Assembly (NCBI GenBank): GCA_026874595.1
Contig: CM049320.1
Coordinates: 49,548,714 to 49,612,713 of the forward strand
From: Sipunculus nudus
Taxonomy: Eukaryota; Annelida; Sipuncula; Golfingiida; Sipunculidae
Reading direction: 5' to 3'
Length of the DNA stretch: 64,000 bases
In this document: one piece after another, positions 24,400 through 36,676 of the stretch
Numbering within the stretch: position 1 is the first letter of the stretch
Layout: every line of letters starts with the position of its first letter
The notes under the pieces: model-generated
What the model was told of the DNA's origin: nothing
The model's database searches: none
The model's input: only the letters and a program-made list of their open reading frames with translations
Position numbers and translations under genes: made by a program

Positions 24400-26112
24400 G
24401 AACCAAGGCTGAAGTGGTTACTTTGCTAAATGCTTTAATCGAAATACATCAACCTGCTTTCTTTTTATTTAGGAGAGTTGTCAGTTTTGCATCAGACCCG
24501 CTTATTCCATGACAATTTACAGTACTTAAACCAAACATTTAATACTATTAGAATATATTTTTCTGGGCCTATATTTTTCATATTTCAGCTATACGTTTCG
24601 CGTACAAGAGATTTCAACGTCATATGGATGTGTATACAAATAACGCATGCGTCTGTTAACCTGCCTTAGAATATACCCTCAACTGACTACACTGAATAAA
24701 CATCGTGTTTCACGATGTCACCTGAACTTCAACTAATACAAAGCATCTTTCATATAATTTCACGGTAGAATGCTTTTTTATACAATCGTTGTATCTTCGA
24801 TATTTCCCAAGCAATGAAGCTGTCGGACGTATGCTCTCTTTTCAAAATTTATTTTTTTGTGTGATTTCTGGAATAGAATAATTTTTCTTTCTATTTTGAT
24901 ATTTGGGAGAGGATATTCCTTGAGAATTCTAGCAGAAGTAATCTTTATATCATATAAGTGAAACACATGACAAGGGTTCCTGCAAAAACCTTAGGATTAA
25001 AATATGCGTCGTTTAGTACCTATCAGCTCATTACAAAAATATGTATCAGATAGAGCCGTGGATTTTCTACGGGAGCAGCTAGTTTTAAATGAAACATAAT
25101 TGGTTGAACCGTTCTTGAGATATCTTGACAAATATATGAACGCTGCCTGATATCTGATGGGTCCATAATTTGAGAGCACACATTCTTCCACATATATGTA
25201 TATTGGTCACATGATCAACATTTCGGCAAAGTTACAGCTACAGCCGTTCTTAAGAAATATTGCCTCTTGTGTGCTATTTTACTGACTATAGTCTTACCGT
25301 TTAAACTGCTTTTATAGAAATACATGTACAGGTATTTTCACCTCGTAACTCATAAAGTACCGGTACTAATGTGTTGCATGCTGTGTAAATGAGACAGTAT
25401 TTCAATTTTATGAAAAAAAAAAAATATTTGTTAAACACAAAAAAAGTCTGATTTACAAAATGCTCAATTTTATGTTTTGACCCATAATTCAAAGGGTATA
25501 GGTCATCGTACCCTAATTTCAAATTTTCAATCGAATTGACATTGGCTTAGATATTTCTAGAATCGAAGTTTACGATTTGTGCTCGGTCAACGGACGGCCA
25601 AAGAGTGATCGCTATTGCTCAGAACCCTTTCCTTCAACGAAGCTTATAATTATTAAAAGAGCCATATTTCATGACAAAACACCTGTGATGGCTTAGCAAG
25701 AAATGGCTCTTTCATGAAATCATTGTTTTTATATGAAATAAATAGACCCTAGATTCCCTAAAGAGGGAATTGCACACCAAATATGGTGCTTGTATCATTT
25801 AACTAAGTATTCTGCACTAGCCGGATATCGGGACCTTTCAGACCAAACTTAAAATGTGCCCGGATGTTGCTGTAACATAATTACCCATTAAATGCCGTAA
25901 ACACTAGTTTATACTCCTGTTGTGCAAACCGTTATTTGGTGGAGTAATTAAAACGTTGTTCAAATGATTTGGCAGCTCCAACAATAAACTTCCTTCACTC
26001 ATTGTGTGTGTGTGTGTGTGTGTGTGTTGGGGGGGGGGGGTCTTTATGGATTACCCAACATTTACGAAACAAACAGGGCCCATGCTCTACGTATCGGCTT
26101 GTCAGTATAAAA
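24400..26112. other. Non-coding region
   Basis: No exon was recognised. A fragment near 25585-25612 (ACGGACGGCC, then AAAGAGTGATCGCTATTGCTC) is the truncated end of the hairpin repeat family found at 57.6-60.8 kb. A GT tract and (G)n lie at 26005-26040. Confidence 0.5.
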
Positions 26113-26327
26113 GATATAACGCCCAAACACAGCCCGCTGGCTCTAGTCATAAACAGATATAACGCCCAAACACAGCCCGCTGGCTCTAGTCATAAACCGA
26201 TATAACGCCCAAACACAGCCCGCTGGCTCTAGTCATAAACAGATATAACGCCCAAACACAGCCCGCTGGCTCTAGTCATAAACAGATATAACGTCCAAAC
26301 ACAGCCCGCTGGCTCTAGTCATAAACA
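26113..26327. repeat. 43-bp tandem repeat, five copies
   Basis: The word GATATAACGCCCAAACACAG recurs at 26113, 26156, 26199, 26242 and 26285, near-identical at a 43-base period. The low divergence suggests recent expansion. Confidence 0.95.
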
Positions 26328-26396
26328 TAGGTGAGGTGGTTCAAATCCCACACTCCAACCAAAATATTATGTTTCCGTATTTTCAATCTACGTACC

Positions 26397-26459
26397 TTAA
26401 AGCACAGCCTTGTCCTGGGACTACTGCACACTCTACTGGCAGCAGTGACCACATTTCAC
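26397..26459 (-). CDS. Possible upstream exon of gene 2 (tentative)
   Basis: A good donor AAG|GTACGT and an acceptor GCTGTTATCAG bound 63 bases that read EMWSLLPVECAVVPGQGCAL in one frame. The strand and position fit an upstream exon of gene 2, but the outgoing phase (2) does not match exon A (phase 1), so it could only belong with a further unseen exon. It may be a chance open frame. Confidence 0.2.
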
Positions 26460-27770
26460 TGATAACAGCGAATAGATGACACCAATGGTAATCCGGGATG
26501 CATGCAAACAATACAATGTCTATGTTTTTTGTCGAATGTTCAGCAGAGAAACGCGGACAAGAGCCTGACAGTCGTCTTGTGTCTTTACGTCATCTCACAA
26601 GGAAGTATAATGAGTTTAAGAGGCAGTTCGAGCTGCAGAAAGTAGGTCAAGGGTCAAGGAAGTGATACTTCTAGAAACTACGATGAATAAACATTTACTA
26701 GAACTGTATGGCTGGACCGAATTGAGAATATTTTATTGATTTACTTCTTGCACACTACTGATGTTTGAGCCAGAGAATTAGACATAATAATTACCTGTTT
26801 GTGTAAATGACAAAACTAATAGAAAATAATTCGTGGGAAATACAGATGGCACCACTTGCTTGAAACAATATGAAACAATTGCATGGGAAACAAGAATTCG
26901 GGATAATCCATTAAAACTGGACCTTTCTTTACATGAAGTTGTACTCAAATTGAAAAATAAAATACACTATTTTTAAACGTGACAGTTTAGGCTGGTACTG
27001 ACAGTGTCAATCTTTATCAGGCAACGTATCTGCACGAGCTGTAAAATGTAGAGTCTTGCATGTTTTTTTTTAATTATGATGACCCTTCAAAACAACCTAT
27101 CATCAAATGAAATGTGCAACTGTGTGAAAATGCACACGCCCTGTAAAAACACACATTGTGCACATTGATCAAGCAATGTGCAAAAGTGTACGCCATCTGA
27201 AAAACACATGCCACTTTCAATAAACATAAAAGTTATTTGCAAATAAAATCATACCATTTTAATAAAAAAAAAAAAAACACAATGTGCAGAAAACGTCATT
27301 ATTATTATTATTATTATTATTATATCATATTTGTATAGCAATCTTCACCAAAAGAATGTCAAGATGTGCTTTACAATGTACCTTATAAATAAAAAAAAGC
27401 ATAAATATCTGATTTTCAAAATAAAAAAAATATAATGACTTAATCATATTCAGTAAAAACTAATTAAACATTGAAAAAAACTTTAGACTAGACAAACGCG
27501 AATGATACAACTAAGAAATAAGCAGCCTGGAAGAGGTAAAAGTTAATAATCGTTAATATATATATATATATATATATATAGATAAAGAGAGAGAGAGAGA
27601 GAGATTCATATTTGCTTCTGTGATGCTCCTACAGCAGTATATTATGTTCAACGCGAAGGAGCAGCATTTCTTTTATTTATGTCCTTACACACACGCACAA
27701 ATGCACATTTTTCTATATGTTATGTGTATGCAGGTATTTATTAAGTTGATCCTCATAGATTCTTTAATAT
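26460..27770. other. Non-coding region
   Basis: No gene was recognised. It contains an ATT trinucleotide tract near 27298-27322 and (AT)n followed by (GA)n at 27557-27604. Confidence 0.5.
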
Positions 27771-27775
27771 ATATG

Positions 27776-28220
27776 TATCAGATAGTTTCATTGAATGTAC
27801 GGGGTTTGGAGATAATATTAAATTTTGCATAGCAAAAGTAATTCTACTGCAGGAAACACAGCTCAATGAAAGGGGAAGAAAAATGGAAGGCAGGAGGGGT
27901 GGTCCAATTTTTTTTTTTCACAGTATAAATATAAATAATTATAAATAATTATAATAAGTATAAATAATTCAAAAGGAGTATGTATTTTATTAAAAAATGA
28001 TGTCAATTTTAAAATACATGACACTATTAAGAGCGAACAAGGACAATTTTTAATTCTAGACATTACGATAGAAGAAATACAAATGACATTGGTAAATATA
28101 TATGGGCCAAATCAAGATAATCCAGACTTCTTTGAAACAATAATGGGCCACATTGATTCTTTTTCAAATAATATTAGAATATGAGCTGGTGATTTCAATT
28201 TAGTGCTCAATTCAATGTTA
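27776..28220 (+). pseudogene. LINE endonuclease fragment, L1/Tx1 type
   Basis: Frame-shifted but clear APE-type endonuclease motifs in order: IVSLNVRGL (start of the domain), VILLQETQLNERG (catalytic Glu), then FLILDITIEEIQM, LVNIYGPNQDNPDFF and AGDFNLVLNS (catalytic Asp-x-Asn). The enzyme nicks target DNA for target-primed reverse transcription. One stop replaces the usual Trp or Gly just before AGDFN, and a T-run with an AT-rich insertion near 27910-27960 separates the first two parts. No RT follows, so it is a fragment. Confidence 0.8.
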
Positions 28221-28229
28221 ACATGAAAA

Positions 28230-29126
28230 AAAATGATGAAAATTTGCCAGGCCAGTTCTGCAAACTATTGCGGAGGGGGGGGGGGGAGGGGGGGATTTGG
28301 CGATAATCCGTTCCATTTTTATTTTTCACAATTGCAAAAGACCGTTGAAAGTACTTAAAAAAAGGCAGGAAACTAAATTGATAGAATTTTTTCAGTCTTA
28401 GCAATCAGCTGAGCTTCATGACCCCTTGGTTACGTGAAATCCTTAAAGCAAGATGCAATACAGAGGTTATGCACAACCTCCACGGATTCCCTCGTGATTT
28501 TACGAAGAAAAGGCGGACGGAAGGATTATTTCCATACATTGGTTATGTGGTACCGTATTTCCTGGAAGAGCCAACCGGGTGTTTATTTTTTTCAGACGCT
28601 GCTTTCACCCGGCGTCTAAAAAAGGCCGGCTTCTATTTAAGGCAGGTGTTTATTAAAAAATGACAGTATTCGGCTTATCAGACAAAACTTATAAAAAAAG
28701 AATAGGTCTAAACAACAAATCCGTCGGTCACTACTCAGGGACACAAGTGAAAACATCGCCGGTACAAGGATTGTGTTTATAAAATTTCCTTAGATGCCAT
28801 AGATCCTTAGATCGGATATGGGGCACGCCCAGTCTCCACAATCACGCAAAATAATAAGTATTTATGGTAGATTATGGCGAGAGATTGCAGCAGTCAACAA
28901 GACTCTGTTTGCGCCGGCCTCTCGAAAATAGGTACCCCGGTGTTCCATGTGGCTGTTCCATTTATTTTACACTGCGTGAAGTTGGTAACATTGTTTCCCT
29001 CTGAAACTATGGCTCTTCCATTAAATGTGCACCACGTACAACTTGTAACATTGGTTCCATCGATATACGGGGGGCTGGTACTTGTAACGGCACAACGTAA
29101 TTCATTTTCATACACTTTCCTCACAT
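28230..29126. other. Non-coding, repeat-rich region before block B
   Basis: It holds a (G)n tract at 28275-28294, a GGCGTTTATT-type dispersed repeat near 28600-28660, and from about 28980 internal degenerate repeats of a segment containing CTCTTCCATTAA and GTACAACTTG, related to the start of blocks A and B. The 141-codon open frame at 28874-29299 translates these repeats and shows no motif. Confidence 0.5.
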
Positions 29127-29740
29127 TTTTTCAACTGATTCAGCTTGACACACCGTATTCAGGCGTTTACGATCTTCTATACATACAACACGGGGTGGCG
29201 CTTCCATTAACTGTACACTGCGTACAACTGGCAATATTGGTTCCATCGAAATATGGGTGGTTGGTACATATAACGGCAGTGCGTAATTTATTTTCATGAC
29301 TGAATTATTCCACTGAATTTACAGTTGTCGACAAGAGTAAATACTATTTAACTATTAGGATTATCTCAGAAGCGTGGAGTAACATTGGGGACGCACTTAA
29401 AAACGCTTCAAAAATGAAAGCAAGGAGCGTTATTTGGCTTGACATTAGCTTCAAACTGTATCCCTTCACACCATTACTTGGGGCCTTAGTGTGACGGGAA
29501 AAGCATCTCGCGAAAAAACATGGAAAATACTCTGACACCAGGTTTCTGATCAAGACCTGCGTGTATTTAAGGCCGGCGTTTATTTTTCTGGGACATTGTT
29601 TTGCCCCGTCGACCAAATAAGGCAGGCTACTTTTTAAGGCCCCGCGTCTGTTCAAGGAAATACGGTATATACATTGACGTATGTAAATCGAAGTAAAACA
29701 GCTGCTAATTGCTCCATATCAAAGAACAAGAGTACAAAAA

Positions 29741-29782
<42 letters not shown>

Positions 29783-30769
29783 CTGATACATATTGATTAT
29801 TGATATTTTTTTGTAAGCAAGTGCAATTTAGGCCTCACCAAGGTATCTTTCTTCCTCTGGTACAAACATTGACTTCATATAGCTAGTTCCTCGACATTCT
29901 CCAAAACGCTATAGAGCAATCAGATTAAGCACGTCTGTACGTACATCGAGCTGTAGCACAACAATCTTTGCAGTTGCATCTTATAATCTTCAATAGTTCA
30001 CTAGGAACATGGGGTAGGTCTCGCCACATTGGCTTCACCTGCCCCTCAGTGACGGCACATCCCCGTTCCTCTAAATTGGATGCTGTACCTTTCCATAGCT
30101 GTACCTGGAATTAAGCTGATGTACTTGCAGGTGACAGAAACTTAGGCTTAACAACTGAAAGACTTGGAGCCACCTTTTCGCAGAATCTCTTGTACCAAAC
30201 TTTACCAAGGGTATTATTTACACAGAAAAGATTCCTGGCCATGTGCAAATCCTAGGATTTTGGTGCCGAAATCTTCAAAAACCAGCAAAGTGTATCATGT
30301 CCTCGGACGGCAGATAACATGGCCTTCTCACTAAGCATATGAGCCGTAATATTTGCAGCATATGTCTTGTAGAAACTCCCATATTAGAACAAAAACGTAA
30401 ACCCAACATGAATGTTTCATATAATTATGAAGCAGCAACTCAGGTAAAGGCTAAGGAAATCAAACATGAAGCAAATAACCCAAAGTTAGCCTTTCAACTT
30501 ATTTAAAATAAAATTTGCAAATATCTCAAAATGTTTGAATTGTGAAAATTTTCTGTACAAAATGCTTGAGGTCTGTTGTCAGTTATCGCAATCACTTCAG
30601 TCACTTCCCTTCTAGGTCCAAAAGTCAAAGCATTACATGGCTAGAATGTACAGAGTAATTGGGTTCCATTCTTATTTGCTATAAATCATGAATACCAAAG
30701 GAACACAATAGGGCATTTGCTCATGTTAAACGTTATTTTAGCTTCCGTAGGTTCTGATGTTAATGTAAC

Positions 30770-31093
30770 TTAAGTGGAACCTCTGATTATTACAAGTGTG
30801 TGATCTAAAACATGTAAGTGATTAAAGAGACCTTGAAAAGGATTAAAGACATAACCAAACATATAAACGTCAGGATTCACAATACTTATCTGATATATCT
30901 GACAAGAGACCGCTTTTGACAATGTTTCCCTTCCTAGATTAATGTAGATTTTGTGTATTAATGAGGAAGTGTGGCTGAATATAAAACCACTGAAATTATT
31001 TCTGTTCAAATTTAATTGTGGCGGGTTGGCTGGATATATTCGCAGATTGCCTGAACTATAACCATCAATACATCCTGCTTTAGTACAGGGCAC
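30770..31093 (-). other. 107-codon open frame in block B, not recognised
   Basis: The translation contains CIDGYSSGNLRIYPANPPQ, NRNNFSGFIFSH and FNPFQGLFNHLHVLDHT. In copy A the same sequence is frame-shifted by one base near 2957. I do not recognise a family. It could be a remnant of a transposon protein or chance; conservation of the frame in other copies would decide. Confidence 0.25.
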
Positions 31094-31616
31094 ACCGGCT
31101 ATAACCTGTACTATAAAAAGACTAAATTATTTCTATCCTGGAATTTTGGACCAAGATTTAATTAAAAATAATAAACACGGCGATAAACACCGAAGATAAA
31201 TATACATGTCAATTTAGTATACATTTCAAAGATTAATCATTTTTCCTATATTTTAAGAGGCTAAATTTAGTTAACACACAATAAGTGCTATATAAAAAAT
31301 GAAAATATACCAAGTATTAAACAGAATAATAATAACATACAGCATCTCAAAAGGATGAAACGTGACAAAATTGATATAATTTAATTTGGACCAAGATTTA
31401 CTTTAATGAATAAACACGGCATGCGATAAACACCGAAGACTTGTACACATGTAATTGAAGAACAAATTTGAAAGAATAAGTGTCAGATCTTGACCGAAAG
31501 CAATAAGATTTGGGACACCTAATGCACAACAGGGCATCGCCTGCAGTCGGCCATGTCAGGTTACTTGTCAGTGTAGATCGAAGCTGGGGATTACAAGGAG
31601 GCTAATCCATGCCCCC

Positions 31617-34138
31617 AGCAACATCCTCTCAACAGCAGCCACACCCTCTTAACAGGAGCTACATCCCCTAACAGGAGCCACACCCTCTAAACAGGAGCTA
31701 CACCCTCTAAACAGGAGCCACACCCTCTTAACAGGAGCTTATAACCTTCTAAACAGGAGATGAACCCTCTAAACAGGAGCTACACCCTCTAAACAGGAGC
31801 CACATCCTCTTAACGGCAGCCACACCCTCTCAACAGGAGCCACACCCTTTTAACAGGAGCTAAAGCCTCTAAACAGGAGCCACAACCTCTAAACAGGAGC
31901 CACATCCTCTCAACAGGAGCCACACCCTCTCAACAGGAGCTACACCTTCCTAACAGGAGCTACACCCTCTTAGCAGGAACAACACCCTCTTAACAGGAGC
32001 TACATCCTCTAACCAGGAGCCACACCCTCTAAACAGGAGCCACACCCTCTAAACAGGAGCCACACCCTCTAAACAGGAGCCACACCCTCTAAACAGGAGC
32101 TACACCCTCTTAGCAGGAGCAACGCCCTCTTAACAGGAGCTACATCCTCTAACCAGGAGCCACACCCTCTAAACAGGAGCCACACCCTCTAAACAGGAGC
32201 CACACCCTCTAAACAGGAGCCACACCCTCTAAACAGGAGCCACAACCTCTTAACAGGTGCAACACCCTCTAAACAGGAGCTAAATTAACCCTCTAAACTG
32301 GAGCCACATCCTCTTAACAGGAGCTAAATCAACCTTCTAAACAGGCGCCACAACCTCTAAACAGGAGCCACACATTCTAAACAGGAGCCACACCCTCTCA
32401 ACATGAGCCACACCCACTGAACAGGAGTCACACCCTGTTAACAGGAGCTACCCTCTCAACATGAGCCACACCCACTGAACAGGAGTCACACCCTCCTAAC
32501 TGGAGCTACACCCTCTTAACAGGAGCTACACCCTCTTAACAGGAGCTACACCCTCTAAACATGAGCCACACCCACTGAACAGGAGTCACACCCTCTTAAC
32601 TGGAGCTACACCCTCTTAACAGGAGCCACACCCTCTCAACATGAGCCACACCCACTGAACAGGAGTCACACCCTCTTAACTGGAGCTACACCCTCTCAAC
32701 AGGAGCCACACCCTCTCAACAGGAGCTACACCCTCTTAACAGGAGCCACACCCTCTTAACAGGAGCTACACTATCTTAACAGGAGCTATACAATCTTAAC
32801 AGGAGCCACACCCTCTTAACAGAAGCCAAATCCTCGAAACAGGAGCTATACACTCTTAACAGGACCATACCCTCTTAACAGGAGCTACACAGTCTTAACA
32901 GACGCCACTCCCCCTTAAAAGAAGCCTAACATTCTAAACAGGAGCTAAAGCCTCTAAACGGGAGCCACAACCTCTAAACAGGAGCCACATCCTCTAACCA
33001 TGAGCCACACCCTCTAAACAGGAGCCACACCCTCTAAACAGGAAGCACACCCTCTAAACAGGAGCCACACCCTCTCAACAGGAGCCACACCCACTCAACA
33101 GGAGCTACACCCTCTTAACAGGAGCCACACCCTCTTAACAGGAGCCACACCCTCTCAACAGGAGCTCCATCCTCTTAACAGGAGCTACACTATCTTAACA
33201 GGAGCCACACTATTTTAACAGGAGCTATACAATCTTAACAGGAGCCACACCCTCTTAACGGAAGCCAAACCCTCGAAACAGGAGCTATACACTCTTAACA
33301 GGACCATACCCTCTTAACAGGAGCTACACAGTCTTAACAGACGCCACTCCCCCTTAAAAGAAGCCAAACATTCTAAACAGGAGCTTAAGCCTCTTAACAG
33401 GAGCCACAACCTCTAAACAGGAGCCACATCCTCTAACCATGAGCCACACCCTCTAAACAGGAGCCACACCCTCTAAACAGGAGCCACACCCTCTTAACAG
33501 GTGCAACACCCTCTAAACAGGAGCTAAATTAACCCTCCAAACAGGAGCAACGTCCTCTTAACAGGAGCTACACAATCTTAATAGGAGCCACACCCTCCTA
33601 ACAGAAGCCACACTCTCTAAACAGGAGCTAAACCCTCTAAACAGGAGCAACACTCTCTTAACAAGAGTTACACCCTCTCAACAGGAGCAACACCCTGTTA
33701 ACAGGAGCAACACTCTCTTAACAGGAGCGACACAATCTTAACAGGAGCTATACAATCTTAACAGGAGCCACACCCTCTTAACATGAGCCACAACCTTGAA
33801 ACAGGAGCTAAACCCTCTTAACAGGAGCCATAGCCTATTAACGGGAGCTACAAAATCTTAACAGGAGCTACACAATCTTTACAGGAGCCACACCTTCTAA
33901 ACAGGAGCTAAACCCTCTTAACAGGAGCCCAAACCCCTTCAAACACAATCTTTACAGGAGCCACACCTTCTAAACAGGAGCTACACCCTCTAAACACGAG
34001 CCACATCCTCTAAAAAGAAGCTAAATTAACCCTCTTAACAGGAGCCACCCAATCTTAACAGGAGCTACACCCTCGTAACAGGAGCCACACCCTCTTAACA
34101 GGAGCCACATCCTCTTAACAAGAGCTAACACCCTCTCA
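31617..34138. repeat. 20-bp minisatellite array B
   Basis: About 125 copies of the same unit as array A. A larger repeat of about 430-440 bases is visible: the rare variants AGGACCATACCCTC (32871 and 33300), GTCTTAACAGACGCCACTCC and CCTCTAACCATGAG (32991 and 33430) recur in the same order. The shared unit and different higher-order structure indicate independent amplification in A and B. Confidence 0.95.
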
Positions 34139-34265
34139 GGTGCGGTGGACGGGGATGTGAATGGTCAAAAGGTCCGACAGTACTCACCTACAATTATTGG
34201 TCAGGTGCGGTGGACGGGGATGTGAATGGTCAAAAGGTCCGACAGTACTCACCTACAATTATTGG
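34136..34265. repeat. 65-bp direct tandem repeat, two copies
   Basis: TCAGGTGCGGTGGACGGGGA starts at 34136 and 34201; the two units are nearly identical, and a partial third copy begins at 34266. Confidence 0.95.
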
Positions 34266-35640
34266 TCAGGAGGTCCGACACTCCCTGACAGTGAGCATAT
34301 CCTCAAGGAGTCAGATGGCCTTACTGTTCTGAGTGGCTTCCGACAGATAAGTATATCCCCTAGAGTATCAAGATCTCACTTTTCTTATTTAGACCCCTGA
34401 CAGATCCGCCAGTCACCGACAGTAAGAATATCCTCTGGTAGTATGAAGGTCTTACTTTTCTGTGAAGCCGCCGACAGTTCCGAGAGTCAAACACAATGAA
34501 CATATCCCCTGGTAGTATGACAGGCCTCTGACACCTCCGACAGTAAGCATATCCTCTGGTAGCATGAAGGTCTTACTGTTAAGGCAAGACCCCGGCAGCT
34601 CCAAAAGGCATCAACAGTGAGCATTTAAATAGCAATATGCGACAGTTCCGACAGTCATCGACAGTAAGCAAATCCTCTGGCAGTACAAAGGTCTTACTGA
34701 TCTAATTTAAGGCAGATACATCAAACCACTTCCGAGATATATTCGTGGATGTATTATATGAATACGCGTTGTAATTAGAGTTTGGGATAAGTCTTGAATC
34801 CCAGAATGATACAAAAATGGATGGACAATCAAAATTTCAGGCCGATAAGTCAAACCACTCCTGAGGCATGTGTGTTTTGCACTCAAAGCAGATGCACAGA
34901 CAGACAATACGTAAAAACGCCACTCACATTGCATATAAGATGAAGCAATCACGAATCTATGGACATGCAAAATTTCAGGCTGATACAGTGAACCTGTCTT
35001 GAAATAGGTGTTTGTATGAATGTATTATACAAATACGTCAATGTAGGTTGCACCACCACTTGCTTACGAGTAATCTACGCAAGATGGCTGAACATGCAAA
35101 CTTTTTGGCCGATATTAAAAAAAACATTCAAGAAAAAAATGAATGAACGCTATGCAAAAATGGTTCTAGATGGCGCCATCAGGCGTGTGTACCAGATTAA
35201 GGTATTACATATGTTATTATGGACATGCAAGTAAAAGTAAATTTAGGCGGATACTTAAAACCACTCCTGTGATAAATGCAGATGGATGTATTTTACGAAT
35301 AGGTGAGGTGATTATAGTTACGCCACGTGTCATGTGTACGAGAAGGATATCCAAGATGCATGGACATGGTAAATTACAGACCGATACATTAAACCACTTA
35401 TAAGATACGAGTAATTTCCACTGAAAGCAATTGCACGGATGGAGTACGCTACGCAAAATGGTTTACAAATTGCGCCACCAAACTTCATATACAGATAAAT
35501 ATATCCCAGATCTATGGACAGGCAAATTTTCGGCCCAACATTTTGAACCATTTATGGGATATGTGCTGTCATTACTAAAAAGATACACAGATGGACAATA
35601 CGCATATAGAATTGTAGGTGGCGCCACTAGTCTTTGTAAT
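34266..35640. repeat. Two families of degenerate tandem repeats
   Basis: From 34266 to about 34690, units of roughly 90-120 bases share CGACAGTAAGCATATCCTCT and AAGGTCTTACT. From about 34700 to 35640, units of roughly 180 bases share AAACCACT, GGACATGCAAA and ATTTCAGGCCGAT. Several open frames here translate the repeats only. Confidence 0.7.
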
Positions 35641-35759
35641 TTTTTTATTACCACCATTTTGATGGCTCACTCCCATCATTCATGTCTGAAACAATTAACA
35701 ACACACGGGCCTTTGTGTACATTGCATTCTGCTGGCTGAATTCTTCTTAAACTACCGAA

Positions 35760-35895
35760 GTGTAATATGAAAGTTAGTGAACGTTCCTTCCGTTTCTTAG
35801 CCCCAAAAGTCCGGAATTCGCTTCTTAATACACTTAAAAAATCTTCGACTCTTGCATCATTTAAAATCAATTTAAAAACGTATATTTTTCGGTAA
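35760..35895 (+). pseudogene. LINE ORF2 C-terminal tail
   Basis: The plus-strand translation VSERSFRFLAPKVRNSLLNT followed by SFKINLKTYIF matches the conserved C-terminal segment of Jockey/CR1-like LINE polyproteins (RSF..APR.WN.LP...L and SFK..LKTHLF). A stop follows at once. Only the end is preserved, as expected for a 5'-truncated LINE. Confidence 0.7.
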
Positions 35896-36636
35896 GCATT
35901 TGGCCATTAATTTGTATCATTTGTTTTCTAAAGTCAGTTGCTGTCGGTGAACACGCGGGAAAGGGTGAGAAGGAAAGTAGGATTATAGAGAGGAACAGGG
36001 AGTAGGTTTCCATGAAATTGTGTGTGTATGTGTGCGTGTGTAGGTGTGAGGTTGTGTGTGTGTGTGTGTATTGCACTGTGAGTCCGATTATCGGAGAATC
36101 GGACCTATATAAATATTTTCTGTATAAATACTTTCCTCATTACCCTATCCCGTGAGCTGATGACCTTCCATTGTCATCTCTTGCATGGTCGACTGACCAC
36201 AAAGATTAAACTAATCTACTGACACTTTGTATGACTAACCACTGTGTTAAGAGATAACTGTATGAAACTTTAAGTAAATGTCACATTTTAATGAAAATAA
36301 AAATTTATCTAATATCCATACAGTGGACTAAATGGAACAAAAAGACTTATTAAAAAGAATTGCACAGAAACGTTTTAAGGTGAAAAACAGAAAACTAACT
36401 TTTAATTGTTAACATGGCTATAAAAACAATATTCATCACATAAACCAAGACGTCAACTATTGTGTATATATGTAAATGTGTGTTTGTTATGGGACTGGAA
36501 TTAATATTTTTCTTTAATCTTTACTTAAATAATGTATTTATATTCCAAGGTCCGATTGGGTCCTTTTTCCTACCGAGTACAATAGTGCAGGTGTATTCAT
36601 GTATATACATACATATATATATGTGTGTATGTATGC

Positions 36637-36676
<40 letters not shown>

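Larger units (their letters stand above)
29127..34138. repeat. Copy B of the 5-kb dispersed repeat block
   Basis: Direct-orientation counterpart of 1-5911. It lacks the solo LTR segment and the 220-base insert at 3116-3350, has a shorter (AT)n (29743-29778), and ends in its own minisatellite. Where copy A runs into the truncated gypsy element, copy B runs into a 65-bp tandem repeat. Confidence 0.85.
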
